The notes under the pieces are model-generated. The model did not search any database. It was given only the letters and a program-made list of their open reading frames with translations, and was not told where the DNA came from. Shown one piece after another: positions 27,124-35,665 of a stretch of DNA of 64,000 nt. Source of the stretch: Thermococcus celer Vu 13 = JCM 8558 (GTDB lineage: Archaea > Methanobacteriota_B > Thermococci > Thermococcales > Thermococcaceae); assembly GCF_002214365.1 (NCBI RefSeq), contig NZ_CP014854.1, positions 1,723,092 through 1,787,091 on the forward strand, in the 5' to 3' direction. How positions within the stretch are numbered: position 1 is the stretch's first letter; the number at the start of each line of letters is the position of its first letter. Both the position numbers and the translations under genes were made by a program.

Positions 27124-30100
27124 ATGAAGCAATTGGGTGGAATATGGTTGATAACATTGCTCGTTGGAATGAGCGTGAGCACGGCCCTCTTCGTCACCCC
27201 CGTGGCGGGAGCAAGTAACGACCCTTACAACGCCTTCTGGGGACATCCTGAACAGGGAGGCAGAGCTTGTGGTTGAAGTCGAAAAAGGTAATCTTACTCT
27301 TGTCCCAGAGTTAATCCAAAACTCTCGCTTAGGTGCCGACAACGCCGCGAACATCTCGGCCTTAATCTGGCAGGCTCTGGAAGAGTTGAAAGCTTCGGGA
27401 GTCAAAACATACTACACTGCCGAAGAACTGCGTGAAATGGCTCAAAACATCAGCGGGAATGGCCTGCCCCAGGAGACGGTTAATGCTCTTAAGGAGCAGG
27501 GCTGGACTGATGAGCAGATTCAAGCGTTAGAGGAGTACATCGCCCAAAACAGCGGGAACATTACGGAAGACTTTAACATGACTGCCTTCATCGGGGACTT
27601 CTCGACGGCGTTCGTTAAGGTTAGTTTCAAGTACAATCATTACGAAGCCTGGGCGCTGGAGAAATGGAAGTGGGCCCAACCAACCAAAACTCCAGCGACT
27701 AACAATAAGAACGAGTTAATTAATCCTGTTCTGGCTAATCAGTGGGTGTCCTTTTACAGGGAATACTCTCAGGGAAACTATCAGAAAATGGAGCCGGCCA
27801 TTAAAAGTCTGAGAGACCAGACGTACGATTTGCTGAAGGGGGATTGGATTAATATCCATAAGACTCCCATCGTCATTTACAACAATAGCCGTTTAATCCA
27901 ACTGACCGGCAGGATCACCAGTGTACAACATATTGAGAATGGTGGACTTATATTCACGGTAACTACTACATATGCAACTCGTGATAGATACGTAATTATG
28001 GAGAACAAGACAACCTACTACTGGCCTAAAGCCCTTAAGGCTTATGAGCTTATCGGGAACGTTTATGCTCTCGTGAAGGCCAAAAATTATGGGAATGATA
28101 ACACTGAGATTGATAGGATGCTCAATCAAAAGGTCGCAGAGTTAAAGGATGCCCTAACTATTGTCGTAATTTATTCCCACGTAAGCCCCATTAAAGGTCC
28201 AATCAAGCCTGAACCAATACCAATCAAGCCTGAACCAATCAAGCCCGGAGATCCGGTAATGCTCCCCCTTGATTCCGCTACATCGGGGGAATCATATGAT
28301 TCCTCCCCGGACTCGAGCTTAACAACGAAGGTTCCAGACGAAATTGAAGCACTGGCCCTCAACCCCGAGGATTCCTGGGGAAGGTTCGTAATTGACGGCG
28401 TTAGCGTTGAAGCCGTGGACAAGGGCACTGACTACGCGAGGTACAGGGTCGTGGTTCGCTACCACGTTGAGGACAACGCGGTCTCTAATGTTAAAGTGAC
28501 GTTCGACGGCACCGAATTGACTGATTCAACGTCCCTGGGCTTCCTCTCTCCAGGGGACAGCGATAGCGTGGAGAGTGAGGTGAGCGGGTACGTTCGTGGA
28601 AGCGGTGAGGTTCACGTTAGTGGAACGGTCAAAGTGACTTACACTTCGAGTTCAGGCCCCGTGCCGACCAGTGCAGGCAGTGAACCGACTGGGGGAACAA
28701 AGGAGATGGAGATCACCAAAGAGTACTCCACCACCATAAAACTGGATGATGTTATAGACCCGAACAAGATAACCGTTAATGTTATTCCGGGTGAAACCAC
28801 GATTCATGAGGGGGATAATGTGGTTTTCAAGGTGCATGTTTTCAACGGTAACGGTAAGGCCCTGAGCGGAACGTGCACCCTCAGGGCGACATACCCCGAG
28901 ACGAGCACCTCTGTTGGCACTGTGCAGTTGAACACGGAAATCAGCGTGCCGGCGGAAGATTGGGTTACGGAGACGATAGGAACTGTTAACTATCCAAATT
29001 CGGGAACCTTCGGATACAGTGGTGAGTGTGACTTTGGGAACGGTATCTCCAAGAGCTTCAGCGGAAGCGTTACGGTGGTGAGGGATGATAATCCGGATCC
29101 ACCGGCTCAGGGGGCACTGAAGATAGTTAGCCTTACTCCCGAGCCAGACCATGCGAGAGTGGGTGATACTGTGTGGTTCAGTGTTAGGGTTAAGAGCAGT
29201 TACCCTTCAACCCGGAGCCTCAAGATCAAGCTGCTTATTGATGGTGAGTTAATTAAGACAGTAAGCGGAAGTATCGACGGCAACTCGGAGAAGACATTCA
29301 CATTGGCGTGGAAGGCAAATAAATTAGGGCCCGTTAATGTGATTACCCAGCTCCTCTACCTTAACAGTGACGAGGAAGAGAAACCCGAAGATGAAAAGAA
29401 TACAACAGTACACGTTAGTGGGGATAACCTTTTCGGCAGGCTGGTGCCGAATGTCGCCCGTGAAGTGACCCAGGGAACCACCGTTCACTTCGACGTGATC
29501 GTGGAGAACAGAGGAAATTATCCAGCATACGATGTTCCCATCAGAGTTTATTACGCGTATCAAACTCCAGAGGGTGAGTTCAGTGATTCGATAGTATTTG
29601 AGCGCAGTCCGCGTGAGATAGAGGGTGGTGCCCAATACTATGCATTCAACAGCATATGGTCAGACGGGTTCAACATAACCCTATCCAACGTGGGGGCCTA
29701 TTACTTCACGCTCTACGTCAACGGGGAGATCGAAGATGATGTGAAAATAACGGTGGAGCCGAACGGCAGTGTGGCGGCATGGATGGAGTGTAACCCGGAA
29801 TTCGTTAGCGAGAATGATGATTCAGTAACGTGCAACTTTAAGGTGAAGAACTTGGGGAACGCTCCTTTAAACTTTGAGGTAACGGATGTATACTTCGCGG
29901 GCGGTCAGATATACGACAGCGGTAAAAGCGACAATTTCATAGTTCCAAAACCGCGTAGCCTTGACCTTGGGCCCAACTCCTTGGGGGTCTTCGCCTTCAC
30001 GATACCGATTAACGACGAGCTCCAGAAGAGGATACCATTGGACCTGCAGGACATAAACCTTGGAACGCCGGTAGCCATCAAAGCACGCCTGCATCCACCG

Positions 30101-30388
30101 GGAAAACCAGTAATGTGCGTGGTGCAGATGAATCCACGGCCCGTTACTGCAGGGGACGTTGCAAGGGACGCATACCATGCAGTCAAGATAATAAAAGATG
30201 AAGTCATAGGGACGTTCACAGATGGTGCAACTGCCGGAGGTTACTTGTTGAGATATGTGGGGGTTCCTCCTGAGGTTGGAGGTCCGATAGGAGGAGCAAT
30301 GGCATTATACCTGAAACTGTGGTGGGATGTCCTGCATTCGCCTGTGCCAGTTTACCATGGGGACAACAACCAGATAATTGGTGATTAG
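27124..30388 (+). CDS. Giant secreted multidomain beta-sandwich protein, putative polymorphic toxin-like effector (frameshifted near N-terminus)
   Basis: ATG 27124 gives a signal peptide (MKQLGGIWLITLLVGMSVST, cleavage expected after VAGA). It reads to YNAFW, then hits a stop at 27274 unless one G of the GGGG run at 27239-27242 is skipped. With that correction the product is about 1087 aa. After the signal come a helical domain (about 40-350), a Pro/Lys linker (about 357-375), and four to five beta-sandwich/CARDB-like domains up to about residue 880. A Cys-pair beta domain (MECNPEF...VTCNF) follows, then a short hydrophobic C-terminal tail with YLLRYVGVPPEVGG, ending GDNNQIIGD. The same Cys-pair domain with different tails recurs in two downstream orphan fragments, and a membrane-protein gene follows within a few bases. 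I infer a cell-surface or released effector with a variable C-terminal toxin; a surface adhesin or S-layer-like protein is the alternative. Confidence 0.7.
28199..28247 (+). repeat. Short tandem repeat encoding a Pro-Glu-Lys linker
   Basis: CCAATCAAGCCTGAA occurs twice, plus a partial third unit, encoding IKPEP-IPIKPEP-IKPG. It separates the N-terminal helical region from the beta-sandwich tandem in the large secreted protein and is the sort of sequence that changes length by slippage. Confidence 0.7.
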
Positions 30389-30399
30389 GGGTGATACCA

Positions 30400-30849
30400 G
30401 TGGCGCTGGGAGAAGTGTTCCTTTACTATTTTTATTTTGGCTTTAATTTTCTTTTTATCGCCCTACTTGCATATAAAATTGTAACGGGCAAAATCCCTAA
30501 GAAGTGGAGACCGTTGGTAGAGTCTGTGCTTTCCCTAACGACTTTCATGGCCCTTCTACTGGTTATGGGAGTGACAAACGAAACGGTTGTGTATCTCATA
30601 GCACTCGTTTTTCTTGTGGTGACATGGAAAGAAGAGTATGAGAGGAAGTTATTTGGCAGGCTCTCGAAAGGTCTAACGAGACCCATCCTTTATCTCCTCG
30701 TCCTGTTCGTGATTTCGTTCGCGGCGGTTTACTGGAAAACCAATTTGCCAGTACTTGCAATCCCATTGGGTATCATTCACCTGGCCTACGCGGGCTTGGT
30801 GTATTACGCGCACAAGACCTGGGAGGAGGGAGGAATGTGGCGAGCTTGA
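30400..30849 (+). CDS. Polytopic membrane protein, putative immunity protein 1
   Basis: About 149 aa, five predicted membrane helices (for example FLYYFYFGFNFLFIALLAY, TFMALLLVMGV, VVYLIALVFLVVTW, ILYLLVLFVISFAAVYW and a last one ending LVYYAHKTW). It starts 11 bases after the stop of the giant secreted protein, with AGGGGTGAT overlapping the gap and GTG 30400 at correct spacing; GTG 30391 is an alternative. Tight coupling to a putative effector and lack of any transporter motif suggest an immunity role, by inference. The last 66 bp lie within an 85-bp block repeated at 33210. Confidence 0.6.
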   Translation: MALGEVFLYYFYFGFNFLFIALLAYKIVTGKIPKKWRPLVESVLSLTTFMALLLVMGVTNETVVYLIALVFLVVTWKEEYERKLFGRLSKGLTRPILYLLVLFVISFAAVYWKTNLPVLAIPLGIIHLAYAGLVYYAHKTWEEGGMWRA

Positions 30850-30868
30850 CATCGGAGATCACAATTGG
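30784..30868. repeat. 85-bp repeat, copy 1 (immunity 3' end plus effector fragment)
   Basis: About 93 percent identical by eye (six differences) to 33210-33294. It covers the last codons of putative immunity gene 1 and, in another frame, GELDIGDHNW, a piece of a CARDB-type effector sequence that stops at once after VH. It marks a former cassette junction. Confidence 0.85.
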
Positions 30869-30898
30869 GTACATTGATTATGTTGCGGGGTGATGCAC

Positions 30899-31438
30899 AT
30901 GGATGCTATCTATCTCACCCTGCTTCCAATTTTGGGGCTCGTTGCATACCCCAACTGGAAGGGGGTGCTTCGGCTTTCCTTTGCCCTTTCCTTGCTATCC
31001 TGGGAGGTGATAGCACTTAGTAAAGCATTTCAGGACCCCATCGTGGGTTTAGGGTTTGGAATGCTCTCGTTGGGTGTTCCATACTCGATACTCAGAAGTA
31101 CAAATGGGAAAGAGCAGGGGTTATCGGGAGAGAATGTCCTCATATCGGCTATTATTGCATTTGGAATCGCATATTTAGTGTACAACGGTGGAATTAGGGA
31201 CTTTGTCACTACCCTCAAGGTGGTTGCCATAATGATACTGGACGGACTTGGAATAGCATTCCTAAATCAAAAACTTGGAAAATGCCTCGTAATATCCGCA
31301 CTGTCAGCATTGTGGATACTGACGCTAGCAATTGAAGACCCCATGCTGATGGTTCCAAGTGTGATAACTACTTTGTTAGGTGTTTTATATTTACATAGCA
31401 AAGCTTATTATTCCTGCCACCATGAAGTTAACAACTGA
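30899..31438 (+). CDS. Polytopic membrane protein, putative immunity protein 2
   Basis: 179 aa, six or seven predicted membrane helices, including LRLSFALSLLSWEVIALS, NVLISAIIAFGIAYLVY and KVVAIMILDGLGIAFLN, with a short Cys/His-bearing C-terminus (SCHHEVNN). ATG 30899 is preceded by GGGGTGAT; GTG 30890 lies in the same frame. No relationship to known transporters is apparent. Probably the immunity gene of a lost cassette, placed between a junction repeat and the first orphan effector fragment. Confidence 0.55.
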   Translation: MDAIYLTLLPILGLVAYPNWKGVLRLSFALSLLSWEVIALSKAFQDPIVGLGFGMLSLGVPYSILRSTNGKEQGLSGENVLISAIIAFGIAYLVYNGGIRDFVTTLKVVAIMILDGLGIAFLNQKLGKCLVISALSALWILTLAIEDPMLMVPSVITTLLGVLYLHSKAYYSCHHEVNN

Positions 31439-31459
31439 ACACCCATAAAGATTAAGAGA

Positions 31460-31490
31460 ACTGGAGCAACGTTGCGGTGGAGGTGAAGCC
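31460..31490. repeat. 31-bp exact repeat, copy 1, at the head of orphan C-terminus A
   Basis: Identical to 33659-33689. It encodes (H/N)WSNVAVEVKP, the last strand of a CARDB-like domain. Immediately left of it the sequence is non-coding, with a TAA eight bases before the identity begins. Immediately right the two loci diverge into different C-terminal domains. It is therefore a recombination or cassette boundary. Confidence 0.85.
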
Positions 31491-32133
31491 CGTTGGGAAC
31501 ATTATTGCAAGTATGGTTTGTGATCCGGCAATTGTTCCACTGGACTCCTCAACGGTCTGTACCGTGCACCTTGGGCTCAGAAGTGCCAATACGGTTACGT
31601 TAAACCTGAAGGAGGTTGACTTTGGGGGTAAGAAGGTGTGGCCGGACGGTCCGAGCAGTGTTAGGGTTAATAGGCAAACGGTGACTTTAACCCCGACGAA
31701 CATGCAGGAGGACCTGACAATAATCATAACGATAAACGACGAACTGGCGAATTATTACTTTGAGAAGAAACCACTTGGGTGGGGCTCCTATAGTGACAGA
31801 CTTGTGGGGTACTCCTACCTCATCAAAGCAGTCTTCAGTGGTGGTGTTGCAAGTAGTGATATTGTTGAGATAAGAGATAGATCACCCTCGCTTGGTGAAA
31901 AAGTTGAGACTTTAACAAAAGGAGGAAGCATTGCTCAATATGTGCTTGAGAAAGTGGCTAAACATGCTGGACAATTGGAAACTGTGGCCAGCGGCTCATT
32001 AGGAAAAGCGACAGTAGTTGTATCAAAATTCTTTGGAGTTTTAGGTTGGCTCTTAACTGCTAGAGATGTTATAAACTGGCTCAGAGCTCCAACACCCTCA
32101 GATGGGGACAATAATAACGTCATTGGAGGGTGA
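31477..32133 (+). CDS. Orphan effector C-terminus A (no signal peptide)
   Basis: 218 aa from GTG 31477; the frame is open slightly upstream through the repeat. It lacks signal peptide and ribosome binding site. It aligns with the end of the giant protein: Cys pair (MVCDPAIVP...VCTVH versus MECNPEFVS...VTCNF), TINDELANYY versus PINDELQKR, and tail motif GDNNNVIGG versus GDNNQIIGD. Between these the tail differs, ending in a hydrophobic segment (VVVSKFFGVLGWLLTARDV). The stop is followed four bases later by a membrane-protein ATG. It looks like a silent replacement cassette rather than an expressed gene. Confidence 0.65.
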   Translation: MEVKPVGNIIASMVCDPAIVPLDSSTVCTVHLGLRSANTVTLNLKEVDFGGKKVWPDGPSSVRVNRQTVTLTPTNMQEDLTIIITINDELANYYFEKKPLGWGSYSDRLVGYSYLIKAVFSGGVASSDIVEIRDRSPSLGEKVETLTKGGSIAQYVLEKVAKHAGQLETVASGSLGKATVVVSKFFGVLGWLLTARDVINWLRAPTPSDGDNNNVIGG

Positions 32134-32256
32134 TACGATGGATTTGAAACGAAGGCTCTTCCGCCTTTCAATTTTTATCAACGTTGTAATCATGGCGTTC
32201 TCCGTTTACTACGTCAAAGTCCAGGACTCAGAATGGTGGGGTTATACATTTATCGG
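32128..32256. repeat. 129-bp repeat, copy 1 (5' end of immunity gene 3)
   Basis: Two mismatches against 35537-35665 over 129 bp. It covers the ribosome binding site and the first 39 codons; downstream the two genes are unrelated at DNA level. Confidence 0.92.
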
Positions 32257-32617
32257 CGTCTTTATGTGGACCGTGGGGCTTGTTTCTGTCGTTCCGGGTA
32301 AAAGAGTCTCAAAATGGTATAGGGTGAATGACTCCTTAATTTATCCAGTGGTTACACTGGTGCCTTTTGCGATCTTTCTCCACTCATCAAGTTCTATGAA
32401 CTTTGTGGTAAAAACGGTGGTGATTTTAGCACCCATCGGGCTGATGGTATACTATATTCAGAAAAGGCTCAACAAAACTATCTTGCTCGTATACTACTCG
32501 GGATTATTGGTGCTTGCGGGAATACTGTGCTGGGGATATCCCCTTGTTCAATTAACTTACATTCCATTTGTGGTTTACTGTGCCATGAATCTCCTGCAGG
32601 AAGTGAAGGACGAATAA
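32138..32617 (+). CDS. Polytopic membrane protein, putative immunity protein 3
   Basis: 159 aa, about six membrane helices, start MDLKRRLFRLSIFINVVIMA with GGAGGGTGAT upstream. The first 39 residues are identical to immunity protein 7 (35547) apart from silent changes; the remainder is different, so specificity presumably lies in the C-terminal three quarters. It follows orphan effector C-terminus A by four bases, the same coupling as for the giant protein and its membrane partner. Confidence 0.6.
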   Translation: MDLKRRLFRLSIFINVVIMAFSVYYVKVQDSEWWGYTFIGVFMWTVGLVSVVPGKRVSKWYRVNDSLIYPVVTLVPFAIFLHSSSSMNFVVKTVVILAPIGLMVYYIQKRLNKTILLVYYSGLLVLAGILCWGYPLVQLTYIPFVVYCAMNLLQEVKDE

Positions 32618-32671
32618 TAGGAGAATGTTCAAGCATGCGGGGGATGAAATTAGCCTAAACGAGGGTTGAAG

Positions 32672-32722
32672 ATGATGGAAGTATTCAAGGTGCTTAAACT
32701 ACTGGTGGTACTTTACGTCTAA
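32672..32722 (+). pseudogene. 16-codon remnant of a membrane-protein gene start
   Basis: ATGATG after GAGGGTTGAA encodes MMEVFKVLKLLVVLYV and stops. It has a recognisable ribosome binding site and a hydrophobic start but nothing beyond, as expected for the truncated beginning of a lost cassette gene. The rest of 32618-32766 shows no other coding pattern. Confidence 0.3.
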
Positions 32723-32766
32723 GTGTAAATGGTCGGAAACCCCTATGGCACTTGGAGGTGGATTGG

Positions 32767-33159
32767 ATGAACGCTGAGTCCAAATCTTGTGAAGGTGAAG
32801 GCCTTAGCTTGACTAAAGTCGGGGTTATCGCCTCCCTCCTTACCATTTTCCCGTTTTTGGTGGTGGACGCGATAACGCTCGGTGCTGGTCTTTTGATCGT
32901 CTACTGGGGCATGGCCCTTTTCTATCTCTTCTTGGACTGCTTCATCTTCTCGAATTTGAATCTGAAGAGAAGGGATAAGCTGTTGTTATTCGCCTACTAC
33001 TTCGCCCTGGGCTCGGCCATCTATTTAATCCCATCGGATTTTCCAAGGTTTAGATTCCTTATGGGTATCATCATGAACGGTGTTATCGCGTATCTGTGGG
33101 TTTTAGTTAGCGTGCGGTTGCATGATACGGCTAAAGCCATGTATTACTGTCCCCATTGA
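32767..33159 (+). CDS. Polytopic membrane protein, putative immunity protein 4
   Basis: 130 aa from ATG 32767, with GGAGGTG six bases upstream. A charged cytoplasmic N-terminus (ESKSCEGEG) is followed by four or five helices: GVIASLLTIFPFLVVDAITL, LIVYWGMALFYLFLDCFIF, LLLFAYYFALGSAIYLI and IIMNGVIAYLWVLVSVRL. It is the smallest of the set. No effector fragment directly precedes it, so its cassette has probably lost the toxin part. Confidence 0.55.
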   Translation: MNAESKSCEGEGLSLTKVGVIASLLTIFPFLVVDAITLGAGLLIVYWGMALFYLFLDCFIFSNLNLKRRDKLLLFAYYFALGSAIYLIPSDFPRFRFLMGIIMNGVIAYLWVLVSVRLHDTAKAMYYCPH

Positions 33160-33192
33160 ACACGAAAGCGATTGAAGAACGGAGAGATTACA

Positions 33193-34251
33193 ATGCCCCC
33201 TGCAATCGGGCCCACGCGGGTTTGGTGTATTACGCGCACAAGACCTGGGAAGAGGGAGGAATGTGGCGAGCTTGACGTCGGAAATCACAACTGGAGGGTT
33301 GAAGTGTTGGATGGTACGCTAAAAGCGTCCAAGAGTGGAAGTTTAAGTGTTTCCAAGCAGGCGGCTAATCTATTTGATGTTGCTTTGACCGCCTGGCCTG
33401 TGGAGCTTGAGGGTGGTGGTTTAGTGTTCCTGCAGGTTCACGTGTGGAATCACGCTAACTCGGCGATTTCGGTGAAGGGGTTCATCGAAGATGAAGAAGG
33501 GGCCGTGATTAAAAGGATAGATGGTTATGAAGGCAGGATTCCAGCGAAGGGCTATAAAAACCTGACGTTCACCTACAACCTCGCCGGAGTCGGGAATCAC
33601 ACGTTCAAACTCTTCCTCGATAATTACGATGGTGAACCAAACGGGGCGGGAGAAGAGCACTGGAGCAACGTTGCGGTGGAGGTGAAGCCAATGAAGGGAA
33701 GTGAGTTGAAGCAGGTGGGGTTTGATTGCAATGACCCAGAATTCAACTGGAAGGGTACGGAATACAAGGCTTCATTAGTGTGCAGGGCCTTTATTTACAA
33801 TCCCACACAAAATGACATCTCTTTGAATGCTGTGGCGGTCAAAGAGTGGCATACGGACAACACAGACTTTACTAACTCTCTTGGCCCTTGGGTAGTAGTG
33901 GACTATCCCGATACAATACGGAGCTCTGAAACTTCTACGATAACCTTCAGGAATACAGCACACACATCACTTCACACACTTGAGATGGACCTGTTCGGGG
34001 TTTATGCCTCAATATCGCTAACGTACATAATATCACCACAGCATGGTGACGACGTACACTTCACAGGTTATGACACGATAAACATAAGGCAAGATGACAA
34101 GGACGTGGTAGTGGACGGTGGGACACAGGCAATTTTGGATTTTATTGGGGGTGAAGAACTTGTAGTTGCTGTTAGAACCAAAGATGCTTTAAAGACTTTG
34201 CCATTTGTAGTCCAATTCTTTAGGGAAGCGTGGGGGTGGATAAATGATTAG
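33193..34251 (+). CDS. Orphan effector C-terminus B with one CARDB-like domain
   Basis: Frame open from 33172; ATG 33193 gives about 352 aa, without a signal peptide. The first 26 or so codons read through an out-of-frame immunity-gene 3' end, then join effector sequence at GELDVGNHNWRVEV. A CARDB-like beta sandwich follows (about 55-165, with FLQVHVWNHANSAISVKGF and LTFTYNLAGVGNHTFKLFL). After the shared WSNVAVEVKP boundary comes the Cys-pair domain (FDCNDPEF...LVCRAF), then a unique tail ending VVQFFREAWGWIND. The last eight bases overlap the next membrane-protein gene. A fused, probably silent cassette. Confidence 0.65.
   Translation: MPPAIGPTRVWCITRTRPGKREECGELDVGNHNWRVEVLDGTLKASKSGSLSVSKQAANLFDVALTAWPVELEGGGLVFLQVHVWNHANSAISVKGFIEDEEGAVIKRIDGYEGRIPAKGYKNLTFTYNLAGVGNHTFKLFLDNYDGEPNGAGEEHWSNVAVEVKPMKGSELKQVGFDCNDPEFNWKGTEYKASLVCRAFIYNPTQNDISLNAVAVKEWHTDNTDFTNSLGPWVVVDYPDTIRSSETSTITFRNTAHTSLHTLEMDLFGVYASISLTYIISPQHGDDVHFTGYDTINIRQDDKDVVVDGGTQAILDFIGGEELVVAVRTKDALKTLPFVVQFFREAWGWIND
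33210..33294. repeat. 85-bp repeat, copy 2
   Basis: Partner of 30784-30868. Here it contains the last 21 codons of an immunity gene of type 1 (AHAGLVYYAHKTWEEGGMWRA) with nothing of its 5' part, directly fused to effector sequence beginning GELDVGNHNW. Confidence 0.85.
33659..33689. repeat. 31-bp exact repeat, copy 2, inside orphan C-terminus B
   Basis: Identical to 31460-31490. It lies in frame between the CARDB-like domain and the Cys-pair domain, showing where variable C-terminal modules join the scaffold. Confidence 0.85.
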
Positions 34252-34966
34252 TTACTCCTTACTGCTCTTCATTTTCCTTTCCATCCTTTACGGGCTGATA
34301 TTTTACCATGGATTCTGGAGGGGCGTCCACTTTGCATTGACGCTCCTTATAAGCCTGTTCATCGTGGTTGACCGGCTAACCAAGTCCACCATTAACGTGG
34401 GAGTAACCGCCACAATTTTAGCAATGACCCTTATAGCGTTACTCACCGAGATATGGATGGCTATAACAAACCCAAAACGGCAAAGTCGCGCCCTAAGAAA
34501 AATATCCATCGGAAAGAACACCTCACCTTTTTCACCACACATAGCCACGGCGGCGGCACTCCTGGTTGTTTTCTTATTGGTGTACGCGTTTGTTGAAAAC
34601 ATCAAAGGTCTTCTCCTGCTCGCGGCACTCGTGAGCTTCGTGGCACCCGACGTAGTGACAGTTGGTGTGGTGGGCTTTGTAACGGCGTACGTAATATACC
34701 TTGAAACAAACGTTTTTCTATCGGTCACGGCATTCCTGATCTTTATACCAATAGTGACCGGAATCCTGCCGGCTATCGTGGGAATAGCTTCGATATTCCT
34801 GTTGTTGGGATTTTTAGCCTCCCTGCACCCTGAAACTACACTGGAAGAGCTCGAAGTTACGGCTTTTGGGGTATTCTATTTAGTCGCCTTGGTTTTAGCT
34901 TACAGGTCAATAAACGCAAGCCCGCGGGGGGATGAGCATGCTGGAGAGGGCATATCACTCCAATGA
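34244..34966 (+). CDS. Polytopic membrane protein, putative immunity protein 5
   Basis: 240 aa, about seven helices (LLLFIFLSILYGLIFYHGFW, FALTLLISLFIVVDRL, ATILAMTLIALLTEIWMAI and further ones to VFYLVALVLAYR), with a basic cytoplasmic loop (NPKRQSRALRKISIGK). Its ATG lies inside the last codons of orphan effector C-terminus B (8-bp overlap), the tightest coupling in the island. Function inferred from position. Confidence 0.6.
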   Translation: MISYSLLLFIFLSILYGLIFYHGFWRGVHFALTLLISLFIVVDRLTKSTINVGVTATILAMTLIALLTEIWMAITNPKRQSRALRKISIGKNTSPFSPHIATAAALLVVFLLVYAFVENIKGLLLLAALVSFVAPDVVTVGVVGFVTAYVIYLETNVFLSVTAFLIFIPIVTGILPAIVGIASIFLLLGFLASLHPETTLEELEVTAFGVFYLVALVLAYRSINASPRGDEHAGEGISLQ

Positions 34967-34984
34967 CGTAAAAGGGGGATAAAT

Positions 34985-35542
34985 ATGCTGGAAGTTCTCG
35001 ATTTTATTTTCCTTTTAGTTTTGGTAATAGCCGTCATCGTTGGAGTAATCCTGGGCGGGATACTCGCGCTGGCGGCAACGGCGGTGGCTTGGGGCTCGCT
35101 TATACTCACCATAGGGCACGGCACCCGGCTCGATATAGGCCTTGGGTCTCTATACGTTGTGTTTTGGATGATGACCGCGACCCTTATCTTCTCTTTGAAA
35201 GTGTGGCCGGATAGAAGTAAATTGCATCCAGCACAGGCACTTGCCTTCGGGTATTTCCCGCAGGTGCTAATCCTTTTCATGATGGAGCATGTCTCGCTCA
35301 GTATCACGGGGCTCCTTGTGATTTGGCTATTGAACGATAAGTCTGTTTACACACGCCTGCCGCCTGAGTTTTTTGAGCGCAGGATTTTAACTTCGCTGTT
35401 GTACCTGCAGGCGGCCGTTGCCCTGCTGATAACCCGCTCGCCCTTCGCTATCCCGTACTTTTTCATGGTATGGTGGTGGATCAGGGTGAGCATGTCCAAG
35501 GAAGCGTTGATTAAAACCGAGCGGGATGAAGTGTTGGGGTGA
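34985..35542 (+). CDS. Polytopic membrane protein, putative immunity protein 6
   Basis: 185 aa, about five or six helices (FIFLLVLVIAVIVGVILGGILAL split by Gly, VVFWMMTATLIFSL, LLVIWLLNDK, YFFMVWWWIRV). ATG 34985 has AAAGGGGG upstream. It follows immunity protein 5 by 18 bases and abuts the next gene; its stop TGA lies within the 129-bp repeat that opens immunity gene 7. Confidence 0.55.
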   Translation: MLEVLDFIFLLVLVIAVIVGVILGGILALAATAVAWGSLILTIGHGTRLDIGLGSLYVVFWMMTATLIFSLKVWPDRSKLHPAQALAFGYFPQVLILFMMEHVSLSITGLLVIWLLNDKSVYTRLPPEFFERRILTSLLYLQAAVALLITRSPFAIPYFFMVWWWIRVSMSKEALIKTERDEVLG

Positions 35543-35665
35543 TACGATGGATTTGAAACGAAGGCTCTTTCGCCTTTCAATTTTTATCAACGTTGTAATC
35601 ATGGCGTTCTCCGTTTATTACGTCAAAGTCCAGGACTCAGAATGGTGGGGTTATACATTTATCGG
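35537..35665. repeat. 129-bp repeat, copy 2 (5' end of immunity gene 7)
   Basis: Partner of 32128-32256. The near-perfect identity at DNA level, including silent positions, points to recent duplication or gene conversion. Confidence 0.92.

Noticed and set aside
28199-28247. CRISPR-like repeat
   Set aside because: Only two and a half short units, in frame within a protein, encoding a Pro-rich linker. No CRISPR array was seen anywhere in the window.
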